Below, in pieces: positions 8,133 through 15,855 of a stretch of 35,094 bases of DNA. The notes beneath the pieces are model-generated. The model was not told where the DNA came from. It did not search any database and was given only the letters and a program-made list of their open reading frames with translations. A program made the position numbers and the translations under genes. The stretch comes from Sphingorhabdus sp. EL138 (GTDB lineage: Bacteria > Pseudomonadota > Alphaproteobacteria > Sphingomonadales > Sphingomonadaceae): assembly GCF_945882965.1 (NCBI RefSeq), contig NZ_CAMCWY010000026.1, positions 1 to 35,094 on the forward strand, written 5' to 3'. Each line of letters starts with the position of its first letter. Within the stretch, counting starts at the first letter, position 1.

Positions 8133-11100
8133 GATGCCGCTCTTTCGTTCAGCGGAGATGATGCACCGTCACCGATTAACACAAAGGCTGCCCAAAAGAA
8201 GGGGTGCGCCGTGGCCGGGTTTGCTATTGCCTTAAGTTGCGCTTCGGCAAGGGCTTTATCCATCGACAAGTCAGGTTCGGCGCCGACAGTCTTAAAGACA
8301 TCGATCATCAAACGCGCAGTCGCCGCCGACGGCACCTGCCAGTGGCTGACCAACAAACTGCGGGCGCCGGCATGGAAAAAGGCTTCCGCTAGCCCTGATA
8401 GGGTCTCGCCACCCAGTTTGTCGCCACCATCCGAGGCGGTATTGCAGGCTGACAGCACTACGAGGTCGGCGCGAAGTTCCAGTGCGGCGATTTCGCTGGC
8501 GTCCAGCAAGCCATCAGTTGAACGCGTTGTAGCAATTGTATCAGGTGGTGTGAGCACAAGCCCCGGTTCGGATTCACACTTCAATTCGCCAGGCAACACA
8601 CCATGGGTGGCGAAATACAAAATGCGATAGTCGGAAAGGGACTTGCTGCGCAGATTGGCTTCGGTAGCATTCTCAGCGAGCATAAATTCTGCGTCAGGTG
8701 CTTTAAGAGCTGCCGCTACTGCTGCAACCTCGCTAGCGGTTTCGGGCAATGATGTCAGCATGCGAAGTGTTTCAGGTGATGCAGGGGCATCCTTGCGGCA
8801 GCTGCTTAACAGGCCGGCAAACCCTGCACGTGTCGCCTTTGAACCTATTGGCCCCTTACTTAGCGAGGGAGCGAGCAGCGGGTTGGCTACAGCCAGCAGA
8901 AGGTTGCGTGGCTTGCCGACAAGCCGCGTGGAGCGGAGTGCGATGAAGCTGGAGATTGAAGGGCTGTTGGTGATAGCAAATTGGCGGGAAAGCCAAGCCG
9001 CGCTGCTATAGTTTTTGCTTTTCGCTGGCTCAGTGACAAGTAGACCGAATGGCAGGCTCGCCAGTGCACCCGATGGCACGATAATCAGACGCTGTACTCC
9101 GCCGAGCTTGGAGACGATCGGACCAAGCAATTGGGAAAAGAGTTGATGTGCGGTATCAAGGTCGAAATCAGCAACCGATCTTCCCTCTATTTCAAGGCCG
9201 CGGCGCAAGCTTTTTACACTTGCGGCGATATCGGCTGCGCCAGCAGACACTTCCGCAACGATCGTTCCATCGCGCCTGATGAGCTGCACAAAAGATTTTT
9301 CCCTGCCCAGCAGGAAGTTAATGACCGCTTCATTGTCTTCCAGCCGGGAGCGAACATCGTCAATCCGTGGCAAATTTTCTTCTTTTAGAGCTTGATAGTC
9401 GGGAAATCGCGTGGCGATTTCTGCGCGCGTTGCTGCGATGCGGGGCGCTTGGCTAGCGATCTGCTCAATGAGCGCATCTTCTGTTTCGGGATTACGGTCG
9501 TCAGCCGCAAGCGCCTGTTGCTGGGCCAATTCGCTTTGAAACCGAGCCATCGCACGATTATCGTCCTCGACGCGCCGCAACAAGGCTGACAATTCGACGG
9601 ATCCTGAGGAAAGCCGCATAGCCGTTAAAGCAACTGTGCGATCGCGGCCTGGCTTGCGGGCAAGTTGAAAGGCGTCAAAAACTTCGGTAAACAAGCCCTG
9701 ACGTTGCTTTTCGTCGGCAATATCTGCGCTATAGCTGACGACTGCTGCTGCCAGCGGCATCAAGTCTTCATCAGTGAACGGTAAACTGTCGCGCGGCAGA
9801 CTGCGGGCGAGGGTAAGCGCTTCCCGATAAGCAATGATGGCGTTTGTATTCATGTTCTCTGCTTGGTAGGCACGCGCCAGCGCGGTGCGCAATCGCAGGG
9901 TGCCGGCGCCTTCACCAAACGCATCCTTGCGGATCCTGATCGCAGTCTTGAAGTAAGTTTCGGCGGCTGCCAGTCGACCATCTGACAGGCTGGTTTCGCC
10001 AAGCACACCCATTACATCAGCGCGCCACCAAACCGGCGTTGAAGGCGCGGCTGCCAGCGCCAGTAACGCTTGGCTTGCAAGCACATTCGCGCTGGTTGGG
10101 TCACCGCTGCGCATCAGCACAAACGCTTCAAGGTTCAAGGCCATGGCTATTTCCCCTCGAGCCAAGGCTGCATCATCGGTAACAGGGCGAGCGTCGGTTA
10201 TTGCGCGCCACTGCGCGACCGCATCGCTGGCTTCGGAGCGGGCCACGGTATAATCGCCGCGCAATGCTGAGATATTGGCCCTATACGTCGCAAGGCGGGC
10301 TCGCTCGGCGGGACTTGGCGACCTTTCTATGATTGGGGCTGCGCGACGTAGCAGGCCATCTGACTCGTCAAATCGACCAAGATTTGCAACGACCATAGCC
10401 ATATCGAGAAAAAGCGCGTTGGTTACAACGTCATCTTCACCAAAAATGCGAATTTGAACATCGAGCGCCCTGCGCAAGGCTTGTTCGGCTTCGGCATATG
10501 CAAAGCGGCTGTTTGCAAGCCTAGCATCCGACCAGAGTTCACGGATCAATGCCTGTTCGACTTCGCTTCCGATAACGATGGGGGTCGACCACAGAGCGCG
10601 GACTTCTGTGGCTAGAAGGGTTCGGTTTGCATCATACTGCAGACCGAGTGCCGCCAATAGCGCTGGATAAGCTGACGCAGGACCTTGAACAATGTTCAGC
10701 GTTCCACCGCTGATCTGTGCGAGCAATAAAATCGGCCAACCATCAGCCGAACTTCTGCACGGCAGAGCGAGAACAAATTTGCCATCACGCGGCAAATATC
10801 GCTCTGCTTCGCAGTTCAATTGGGTATTGAGGAGCAGTTCACTTTTCGCAGCGCTGAAGGCGCGCTCGAGCGGTTGCCTGCCGGAATCTTTGCTATTCTC
10901 GGGAAACAAAAGGCGGGCGGACCTGCCAACTACCAAACCACCGCATAGTAACTGCCTGTCATCGACAAACACACTACTGGACGACTGTTGAGCCGTTCCC
11001 TTAAGTTCGCATTTTTCTCCCGATAGTGTTTCCAGCCCCGCCGTTGTATTCGAGGCGAGTGCGGTAGAGCTTGCCCACACAATCAAGAAAGCGAAAAAAA

Positions 11101-11137
11101 ATACTCGAAGTAGAATAAATATTTCTCTCTCAGGCAA
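8129..11137 (-). CDS. Exported TPR-CHAT caspase/separase-like protein
   Basis: The 1,002-residue protein begins with a signal peptide (core LLRVFFFAFLIVWASSTALA). A long TPR-type helical region follows, clearest from about 200 to 450 (RIFGEDDVVTNALFLDMA, AYAEAEQALRRAL). After a coiled helical linker comes a C-terminal CHAT domain (about 650-990). The CHAT His-Cys dyad is intact: H845 in YFATHGVLPG and C898 in VVLSACNTAS, with the usual later HWQVPSAAT. A working clan CD cysteine protease in the periplasm is therefore predicted. The only in-frame start before the signal peptide is TTG at 11137, with GGA five bases upstream; no in-frame ATG or GTG lies between it and the upstream stop. It is the first gene of the operon leading to the cyclase and TPS genes, so the secreted adhesin or the CHASE2 sensor is a plausible client. 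The substrate is not shown. Confidence 0.9.
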   Translation of the reverse strand: MPEREIFILLRVFFFAFLIVWASSTALASNTTAGLETLSGEKCELKGTAQQSSSSVFVDDRQLLCGGLVVGRSARLLFPENSKDSGRQPLERAFSAAKSELLLNTQLNCEAERYLPRDGKFVLALPCRSSADGWPILLLAQISGGTLNIVQGPASAYPALLAALGLQYDANRTLLATEVRALWSTPIVIGSEVEQALIRELWSDARLANSRFAYAEAEQALRRALDVQIRIFGEDDVVTNALFLDMAMVVANLGRFDESDGLLRRAAPIIERSPSPAERARLATYRANISALRGDYTVARSEASDAVAQWRAITDARPVTDDAALARGEIAMALNLEAFVLMRSGDPTSANVLASQALLALAAAPSTPVWWRADVMGVLGETSLSDGRLAAAETYFKTAIRIRKDAFGEGAGTLRLRTALARAYQAENMNTNAIIAYREALTLARSLPRDSLPFTDEDLMPLAAAVVSYSADIADEKQRQGLFTEVFDAFQLARKPGRDRTVALTAMRLSSGSVELSALLRRVEDDNRAMARFQSELAQQQALAADDRNPETEDALIEQIASQAPRIAATRAEIATRFPDYQALKEENLPRIDDVRSRLEDNEAVINFLLGREKSFVQLIRRDGTIVAEVSAGAADIAASVKSLRRGLEIEGRSVADFDLDTAHQLFSQLLGPIVSKLGGVQRLIIVPSGALASLPFGLLVTEPAKSKNYSSAAWLSRQFAITNSPSISSFIALRSTRLVGKPRNLLLAVANPLLAPSLSKGPIGSKATRAGFAGLLSSCRKDAPASPETLRMLTSLPETASEVAAVAAALKAPDAEFMLAENATEANLRSKSLSDYRILYFATHGVLPGELKCESEPGLVLTPPDTIATTRSTDGLLDASEIAALELRADLVVLSACNTASDGGDKLGGETLSGLAEAFFHAGARSLLVSHWQVPSAATARLMIDVFKTVGAEPDLSMDKALAEAQLKAIANPATAHPFFWAAFVLIGDGASSPLNERAAS

Positions 11138-11203
11138 TCGTCCGAAGAATCGCCGTGTCGTATTGTCATTGGTTAACCTTGATTACTAAAGTGAGAGAAG
11201 TCT

Positions 11204-11223
11204 GTAAAGTGTGGTAAAATGGA
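11204..11223 (-). promoter_or_regulatory. Shared promoter motif upstream of the CHAT operon (copy 1)
   Basis: The plus strand reads GTAAAGTGTGGTAAAATGGA. It matches the copy at 12419-12438 at 17 of 20 bases, in the same orientation relative to the minus-strand gene it precedes (67 bases before the TTG start here). Two GTAAA half-sites lie 10 bases apart, one helical turn, a layout common for winged-helix response regulators. Read on the minus strand, TTTACA at 11208-11203 could be a -35 hexamer. The matching -10 (TAATCA) is weak, which would fit an activator-dependent promoter. Confidence 0.45.
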
Positions 11224-11372
11224 AACCTAAAGGTGGCAATGTTATCTCGATACAGGCGCGCCCATGCGGTTAAGGTCTAAATTCGCGGGCCGCGGGACTT
11301 CTCAAGCGTCATCACATATGGCGGGCGGCTAGGAGTTCAGCCTGCCTTTTGTTGCGATCAAAACGATTGCTG

Positions 11373-11406
11373 AGCGGAGCTATCAGGAAGCACTGGCTGC
11401 TCCGCT
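11373..11406 (-). terminator. Hairpin after the ccmI-like gene, possible terminator
   Basis: A perfect 8-base inverted repeat (AGCGGAGC at 11373-11380 and GCTCCGCT at 11399-11406) with an 18-base loop lies 4 bases beyond the TAA stop of the ccmI-like gene. The transcript then continues into CAGCAATCGTTTTG, a short T run at a distance. It could end the ccmI-like transcript before the CHAT promoter. The loop is long and the T tract is poor, so a weak or factor-assisted terminator is likelier than a strong intrinsic one. Confidence 0.4.
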
Positions 11407-11410
11407 GAAC

Positions 11411-12367
11411 TTAAGTTCCTGGAACTCCAAGTATTTGAGCTTCCCTCAGCAGCTTACTTTGCGCCTCCGGATTTGCCGCGACTGACTTTGTTAGTGCCGC
11501 TTTTGCCTTCGCCGTTTCGCCCAATGTCATGCGGCTTCGCATCAGCATGATCCAACCGTCTACGTTTTTTGGGTTTTTCGCAAGCTTGGTCTCCAGTCCC
11601 TCTACCATTGAGGTCACCATTTCCTGTTGTTGGCCAGGTGGCAGCTTGGCCGCTTGCGCCATGTCCGCTCTGCTGGGTCCAGGTATCGGCGCTGCTGCAA
11701 TGCTTTTTAGGGTTGCGGATAGGTCACTAGTTCGCGTTTCTTGGGTGCTTGCTAGGCTTTTTGTAACATCAATTTTGTTGATTTTCCCAACTTGCTCGAT
11801 TGTCCGGATAAGGTCAGCCTCCCAAGGTGCGTCCTTTGGAGTGTCCTTCAATAACTCCAGCCAATCATTAATTGCGCCTGTATGGTTGCCATCTAAATCC
11901 TTACTGACGGCAAGAAAATAGCGGGATCGCGGATCTTTTGGGTCAAGTATTATCGCTTTATCAAAAGCGGCTTTGGCTGCCTTTGGCATAGGGTCGTTCT
12001 CGTCGGCCATCACCAAAGACTCGCCAAGCGATGACCAGTATACTGCGCGGTCCGGTTCAAGTTTCGTTGCCTTACCGTAAGCATTAGCCGAATCCAGATA
12101 CCTACCATTTTCGAAGTAAGACCAGCCGAGCAACTGCCAAGCCTCCACATCTGTTGGATCTTTCCGCGTTCTTTCTTCAAGCGCCGCTATCGCAGCATCT
12201 GGTCCGGCTGCATTGGCGGTAATGTCTTTAAGGGCCGTCGCGGTACTTGGGTCGCCTTCACTGCCCAAGTTGCCCGTCGCGCCAATGATGATGACTATCA
12301 TAAACAGGGCAAGCGCGCCGAAGAAAACGAACTTTGGAATTTTCGATGTTTCAGCTGTGTCAGTCAT
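11411..12367 (-). CDS. CcmI/NrfG-like TPR protein for cytochrome c maturation
   Basis: This 318-residue protein probably holds unfolded apocytochrome c for haem attachment on the periplasmic side. One membrane anchor (about 12-32, FVFFGALALFMIVIII) is followed by TPR repeats with the wording typical of CcmI/CycH and NrfG: DVEAWQLLGWSYFENGRYLDSANAY-type text near residue 75, then PKAAKAAFDKAI, and an IN-DW-LL-APWE segment. The C-terminal half has the CcmI signature with DMAQAAKLPPGQQQEMVTSM and NPKNVDGWIMLMRSRMTLGE. Canonical CcmI usually has two membrane helices, so this is a one-anchor version. It starts at ATG 12367 with GAGACGAG upstream. It stands alone between the CHAT operon and the divergent flavoprotein operon. 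Its place beside genes with 25 haem motifs suggests it is a dedicated assembly factor for them. The family is well supported; the dedicated role is inference. Confidence 0.82.
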   Translation of the reverse strand: MTDTAETSKIPKFVFFGALALFMIVIIIGATGNLGSEGDPSTATALKDITANAAGPDAAIAALEERTRKDPTDVEAWQLLGWSYFENGRYLDSANAYGKATKLEPDRAVYWSSLGESLVMADENDPMPKAAKAAFDKAIILDPKDPRSRYFLAVSKDLDGNHTGAINDWLELLKDTPKDAPWEADLIRTIEQVGKINKIDVTKSLASTQETRTSDLSATLKSIAAAPIPGPSRADMAQAAKLPPGQQQEMVTSMVEGLETKLAKNPKNVDGWIMLMRSRMTLGETAKAKAALTKSVAANPEAQSKLLREAQILGVPGT

Positions 12368-12418
12368 GCTCGTCTCAATTTAAATAGAATTAAGGTATAG
12401 CACTATTTGTAAGAGTTG

Positions 12419-12438
12419 GTAAAGTATCGTAAAATCGA
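12419..12438 (-). promoter_or_regulatory. Shared promoter motif in the divergent ccmI-like/flavoprotein region (copy 2)
   Basis: The plus strand reads GTAAAGTATCGTAAAATCGA, 17 of 20 identical to 11204-11223. Related GTAA-type units begin at 12409, 12419 and 12429, with a TAA unit at 12439, so binding could be tandem at about 10-base phasing. On the minus strand TTTACC (12423-12418), an 18-base gap and TATACC (12399-12394) make a plausible promoter for the ccmI-like gene, whose ATG is 26 bases further on. The motif also lies 85 bases upstream of the flavoprotein ATG, so it could act on both directions. The rest of 12368-12522 shows no gene. Confidence 0.5.
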
Positions 12439-12522
12439 TAAATCACATTCCAAGTGGGTAAGTCTTGCCGCCTTGTCCTCGGATAATTTTCGTCGGTTTG
12501 GTCATGATGGGGGAATAAAGGC

Positions 12523-14973
12523 ATGACAACAAGGTATCGCGTTGCAATCATTGGGTCCGGACCCGCCGGACTGAGTGCTGCCTCGCGCGCCGCTGTCTTA
12601 GGTCTGACACATGTGTTGCTCGAAAAGACCGATCATCTTTCCGACACTATTTATAAGTATCAAAAGGGCAAGCATGTCATGGCAACGCCCAGCCAACTGG
12701 TCTTGCGGTCCGATATCGACTTTGGCGCAGGGAAGCGTGAAGTCATACTTGACACATGGGACAGTCAAACCGGCGACCACAAGGTGAACGTCCGCTATAA
12801 CTCAGAGGTCAAAGCGATTGAAGGAGAGCAGGGCAGTTTCAGTTTGCAACTGACCGATGGGGCCGTCATCGAAGCAGAAACCGTCATCCTTGCCATCGGG
12901 ACGCAAGGGAACCCAAATTTGATGCGTTGCGATGGCGGCGGGTTACCTCATATTCAATATACACTTGATGATCCCGGCACATATATAGACGAACATATAG
13001 CCGTGATCGGCGCGGGTGACGCAGGGATCGAGAATGCGTTGGGCCTTGTGGCGGATCCTGAGCAGCGCAACACGGTTACGATTGTAAACCGGAACGCAGA
13101 ATTCACTACTGCCAAAGATGCCAATATCAAAGCCTTGCTTGCTGCGCGCGATTCCGGCCGGGTGATTGTGCGGACGGGCACAACGCCCTCTTTGGTTGAG
13201 CCTGGATTTATAACATATGATACACCAGATGGCGAAGCAAAGGTCAAATGCGATCGGGTAATTGCGCGTATGGGATCAGCGCCGCCGCGTAAATTCATTG
13301 AGAGCTGCGGGGTGGAGTTTACCAGCGAAGATCGGGTTGCGTTTCCAAAATTGTCGCCTTCTTTTGAATCAACTAAGCTGGGTATTTATGTAATCGGCGC
13401 GCTGGCAGGTTATCCGCTGATTAAGCATTGCATGAATCAAGGCTATGATGTCGTTGAATTTATCAATGGCAATAATGCATTGAAGCCAGCCGATGAGCCG
13501 ATCCTCGAGGCCAAGTTTAAAGATTTGCCGGGACGCAAAAGTGTTGAGGAATGGCTTGAATTTCTGCGGTCCAATATAACGATATTGAACGGGCTGACGC
13601 CGTTGCAAATGCGTGAGTTCATGCTTGATTCTGAAGCGCGGTTTTACCGGAGTGGAGAAACGATTTTTGAACGCAATGATCCCGGGTCATCTTTGTTTAC
13701 GATCGCGAATGGTTCTGTCGAGGTGTTGATTGACGCAATTGATCCATCTAAAATTGTTCCAATCAACACGGGTTCAATCTTTGGCGAAGTCGGATTGATT
13801 TCGGGTCGGCGGCGCGGGGCGACGATCCGCGCTGGCGAGGATTCTATCTGCGTCGAAATCTCGCGCACTGCCGCGCTGAAGCTGCAGAGCTCGGTGCCTG
13901 CCGCAAAGCGTGCAATTGAACGCATCGCAACCGAACGCCAATTGCTTCAGCTTTTCGGGTCTGGACTTGTTTCGTCAGATTTGACCGAAGTCCTGGACAA
14001 TAGCGAAATCCAGACCGTGAGCGCGGGTAAGCCGGTAATTACAGAAGGCGATGAAGGGGATGATATGTTCATCATCCGCCAAGGTTCTATGATCGTAGAA
14101 AAGAAGGTCGCTGGAAAACAGGTTTTTCTGTCTTATCTTCCCGCGGGATCCTATGTTGGCGAAATGGCGCTGATCGGGAATACCCGCCGAACCGCCACCG
14201 TTAAAGCAGCAGTCAAATCCGAAGTGATCAAACTCGACGGCGCCACGTTCAAAGCACTGCTAGAGATGAAGCCAGAACTGCTGGCACGAATTAAATCCGA
14301 TATGGCATCGCGACAAGACCTCAACGCATTTATGGAGGCAAAGAAGGACAGCTTTTCCAGCGTCGTTGATTACTATTCCAACGTAGCCAATTTCCTCGTT
14401 GAGAACGGAATGGGTGAGGCGACCGACGTTCTGTTGATAGACGAAAGTCTCTGTGTCGGTTGCGATAACTGTGAAAAAGCGTGCGCCGACAGTCATGAGG
14501 GTTTGTCGCGCTTAGACCGCGAGGCAGGCCGGACATATGCGCATCTTCATGTGCCCACGTCATGTCGCCACTGCGAACATCCGCATTGTATGGCAGATTG
14601 CCCTCCCAATGCCATTCACCGCGGTCCTGATGGTGAGGTGTTCATCGATGACACCTGCATCGGCTGTGGCAATTGTCAACGCAACTGCCCTTACGGCGTT
14701 ATCCGCATGGAGGCCGAGCCACCGAAAAAGCCTGGATTACTGAGTTGGATGCTGTTGGGTATGGGACCGGGTCCAGGCGAGCCGAGTAAGAAATGGTCTT
14801 ATAAAAATGCTGACCCCAATGTCGAAAAGCCCAAGAAGGCAATAAAGTGCGACATGTGTTCTGGCATTGATGGTGGCCCGGCCTGTGTCAGGGCCTGCCC
14901 CACTGGCGCGGCGATACGCGTATCGCCCGAGAAGTTCTTGACGGTTGCTAGACTTGAAGGCGAGGGCGGCTGA
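12523..14973 (+). CDS. Flavoprotein reductase fused to two cNMP-binding domains and a four-cluster ferredoxin module
   Basis: The 816-residue cytoplasmic protein has no signal peptide. Residues 1-320 are a two-dinucleotide-fold flavoprotein related to thioredoxin and ferredoxin-NADP reductases. It carries FAD-binding GSGPAG (11-16), NAD(P)-binding GAGDAG (163-168) and YVIGALAGYPLIKH near 290-302, and lacks the thioredoxin reductase CxxC. Two cyclic-nucleotide-binding domains follow (about 365-460 and 495-590). Their phosphate cassettes keep the key Glu and Arg: FGEVGLISGRRRGAT with R431, and YVGEMALIGNTRRTAT with R556. Residues 640-800 are a DmsB/NrfC-like ferredoxin with four Cys sets: C644-C654, C681-C693, C712-C722 and C776-C792, enough for four [4Fe-4S] clusters. 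Electrons could pass from NAD(P)H through FAD and Fe-S to the membrane cytochrome b encoded next, whose ATG overlaps this stop by one base. Cyclic-nucleotide control is an inference from the intact cassettes. AAAGGC lies close upstream of the start. Confidence 0.9.
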   Translation: MTTRYRVAIIGSGPAGLSAASRAAVLGLTHVLLEKTDHLSDTIYKYQKGKHVMATPSQLVLRSDIDFGAGKREVILDTWDSQTGDHKVNVRYNSEVKAIEGEQGSFSLQLTDGAVIEAETVILAIGTQGNPNLMRCDGGGLPHIQYTLDDPGTYIDEHIAVIGAGDAGIENALGLVADPEQRNTVTIVNRNAEFTTAKDANIKALLAARDSGRVIVRTGTTPSLVEPGFITYDTPDGEAKVKCDRVIARMGSAPPRKFIESCGVEFTSEDRVAFPKLSPSFESTKLGIYVIGALAGYPLIKHCMNQGYDVVEFINGNNALKPADEPILEAKFKDLPGRKSVEEWLEFLRSNITILNGLTPLQMREFMLDSEARFYRSGETIFERNDPGSSLFTIANGSVEVLIDAIDPSKIVPINTGSIFGEVGLISGRRRGATIRAGEDSICVEISRTAALKLQSSVPAAKRAIERIATERQLLQLFGSGLVSSDLTEVLDNSEIQTVSAGKPVITEGDEGDDMFIIRQGSMIVEKKVAGKQVFLSYLPAGSYVGEMALIGNTRRTATVKAAVKSEVIKLDGATFKALLEMKPELLARIKSDMASRQDLNAFMEAKKDSFSSVVDYYSNVANFLVENGMGEATDVLLIDESLCVGCDNCEKACADSHEGLSRLDREAGRTYAHLHVPTSCRHCEHPHCMADCPPNAIHRGPDGEVFIDDTCIGCGNCQRNCPYGVIRMEAEPPKKPGLLSWMLLGMGPGPGEPSKKWSYKNADPNVEKPKKAIKCDMCSGIDGGPACVRACPTGAAIRVSPEKFLTVARLEGEGG

Positions 14974-15848
14974 TGGCGCGGCGCGCAGCACAGTCCGGAC
15001 GGGTGCGGAGCGACGGGACGCACGAGGGATTTTTGCGCCATGCAAACTTTCGCTGGTTGAAAATCGCGACGATCATTTCGCTGTTGGCAATAGTCAGCTA
15101 TCTCATCACCGACGTCCAGCCGCGTCATAATGGGGGCAGCTGGTACGGCTACACTTTGGGAAGCATTGGCGTCCTTTTGATTTTGTGGCTGAGCCTGCTA
15201 GGTATCCGCAAGCGCAAGATGTCGCGCGGCCATTGGTCACTGAAGGCATGGACTTCGGCGCATGTCTATCTTGGTCTTAGCCTGATTGTGATCGGAACGC
15301 TGCATACCGGGTTCCAACTTGGATGGAACGTCCATACGCTCGCTTACGTGTTGATGATGATTGTTATCCTTTCGGGTGTCTGGGGTATTTCCGTGTATGC
15401 AACCTTACCAAAGGTTATGAGCGCCAATCGCGACCAGACGACCGAGGGACAAATGCTTGCTTCTTTGCGCTCGATTGACCGACAGCTGCATGACGCGGCG
15501 CAACCGCTCAGTCAAAACCAAGCCGAACTTGTGCGAAGTTCGCTGGATCAAGATCCGTTTGGTGGAGGCATTCTCCGCAGGATGGGCAATCGCTACGCGA
15601 CCTGCAAGACGCGTAAAGCGCATGACGATATTCTGCTTATTATGGGAAGTCAGCCGGGGGGCAAGGACGATCCGTTGGAGAAAGTTGGCTCGCTTTTGGG
15701 GCGCAAAAGGGCGATCCTAGCGCGTACACGAAAGCATTTACAGTTAAAGGCCATGCTTGAAATATGGCTCTATCTGCACGTGCCGCTGACATTCGCTCTC
15801 ATTGCTGCGCTTGTCGCCCATATCGTTAGCGTGTTTTTCTACTGGTGA
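14973..15848 (+). CDS. Five-helix membrane cytochrome b, predicted di-haem
   Basis: The 291-residue protein has about five membrane helices (30-47, 58-76, 93-112, 119-140, 265-290) and a soluble stretch of about 110 residues between the fourth and fifth. Two helices each carry a pair of histidines 13 residues apart: H97/H111 and H269/H283. H-x13-H pairs on two helices are the layout used to hold two b-haems across a membrane, as in cytochrome b of the bc1 complex. The protein is therefore expected to carry electrons between the cytoplasmic flavin/Fe-S protein (encoded upstream, one-base overlap TGATG) and the periplasmic decaheme protein encoded downstream (7-base gap). I cannot name the family. 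The soluble loop contains GGGILRRMG, KAHDDI and a basic stretch, and could be the docking surface. The haem assignment comes from histidine spacing only. Confidence 0.75.
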   Translation: MARRAAQSGRVRSDGTHEGFLRHANFRWLKIATIISLLAIVSYLITDVQPRHNGGSWYGYTLGSIGVLLILWLSLLGIRKRKMSRGHWSLKAWTSAHVYLGLSLIVIGTLHTGFQLGWNVHTLAYVLMMIVILSGVWGISVYATLPKVMSANRDQTTEGQMLASLRSIDRQLHDAAQPLSQNQAELVRSSLDQDPFGGGILRRMGNRYATCKTRKAHDDILLIMGSQPGGKDDPLEKVGSLLGRKRAILARTRKHLQLKAMLEIWLYLHVPLTFALIAALVAHIVSVFFYW

Positions 15849-15855
15849 TTGGAGC

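Noticed and set aside
11138-11410. Possible small gene or RNA between the CHAT and ccmI-like genes
   Set aside because: Only short frames without ribosome sites were seen. Apart from the promoter motif and the hairpin, nothing supports a gene.
12368-12522. A cAMP-CRP site (TGTGA-N6-TCACA) controlling the flavoprotein operon
   Set aside because: Only one half, TGTGA on the minus strand near 12444, is present; the second half is absent.
12523-14973. Thioredoxin reductase
   Set aside because: The flavoprotein part lacks the redox-active CxxC between the FAD and NAD(P) folds. It is closer to ferredoxin-type reductases.
15802-15855. Longer N-terminus of the FHA-decaheme protein
   Set aside because: It lies inside the cytochrome b gene, has no ribosome site, and GGAG sits just before ATG 15856.
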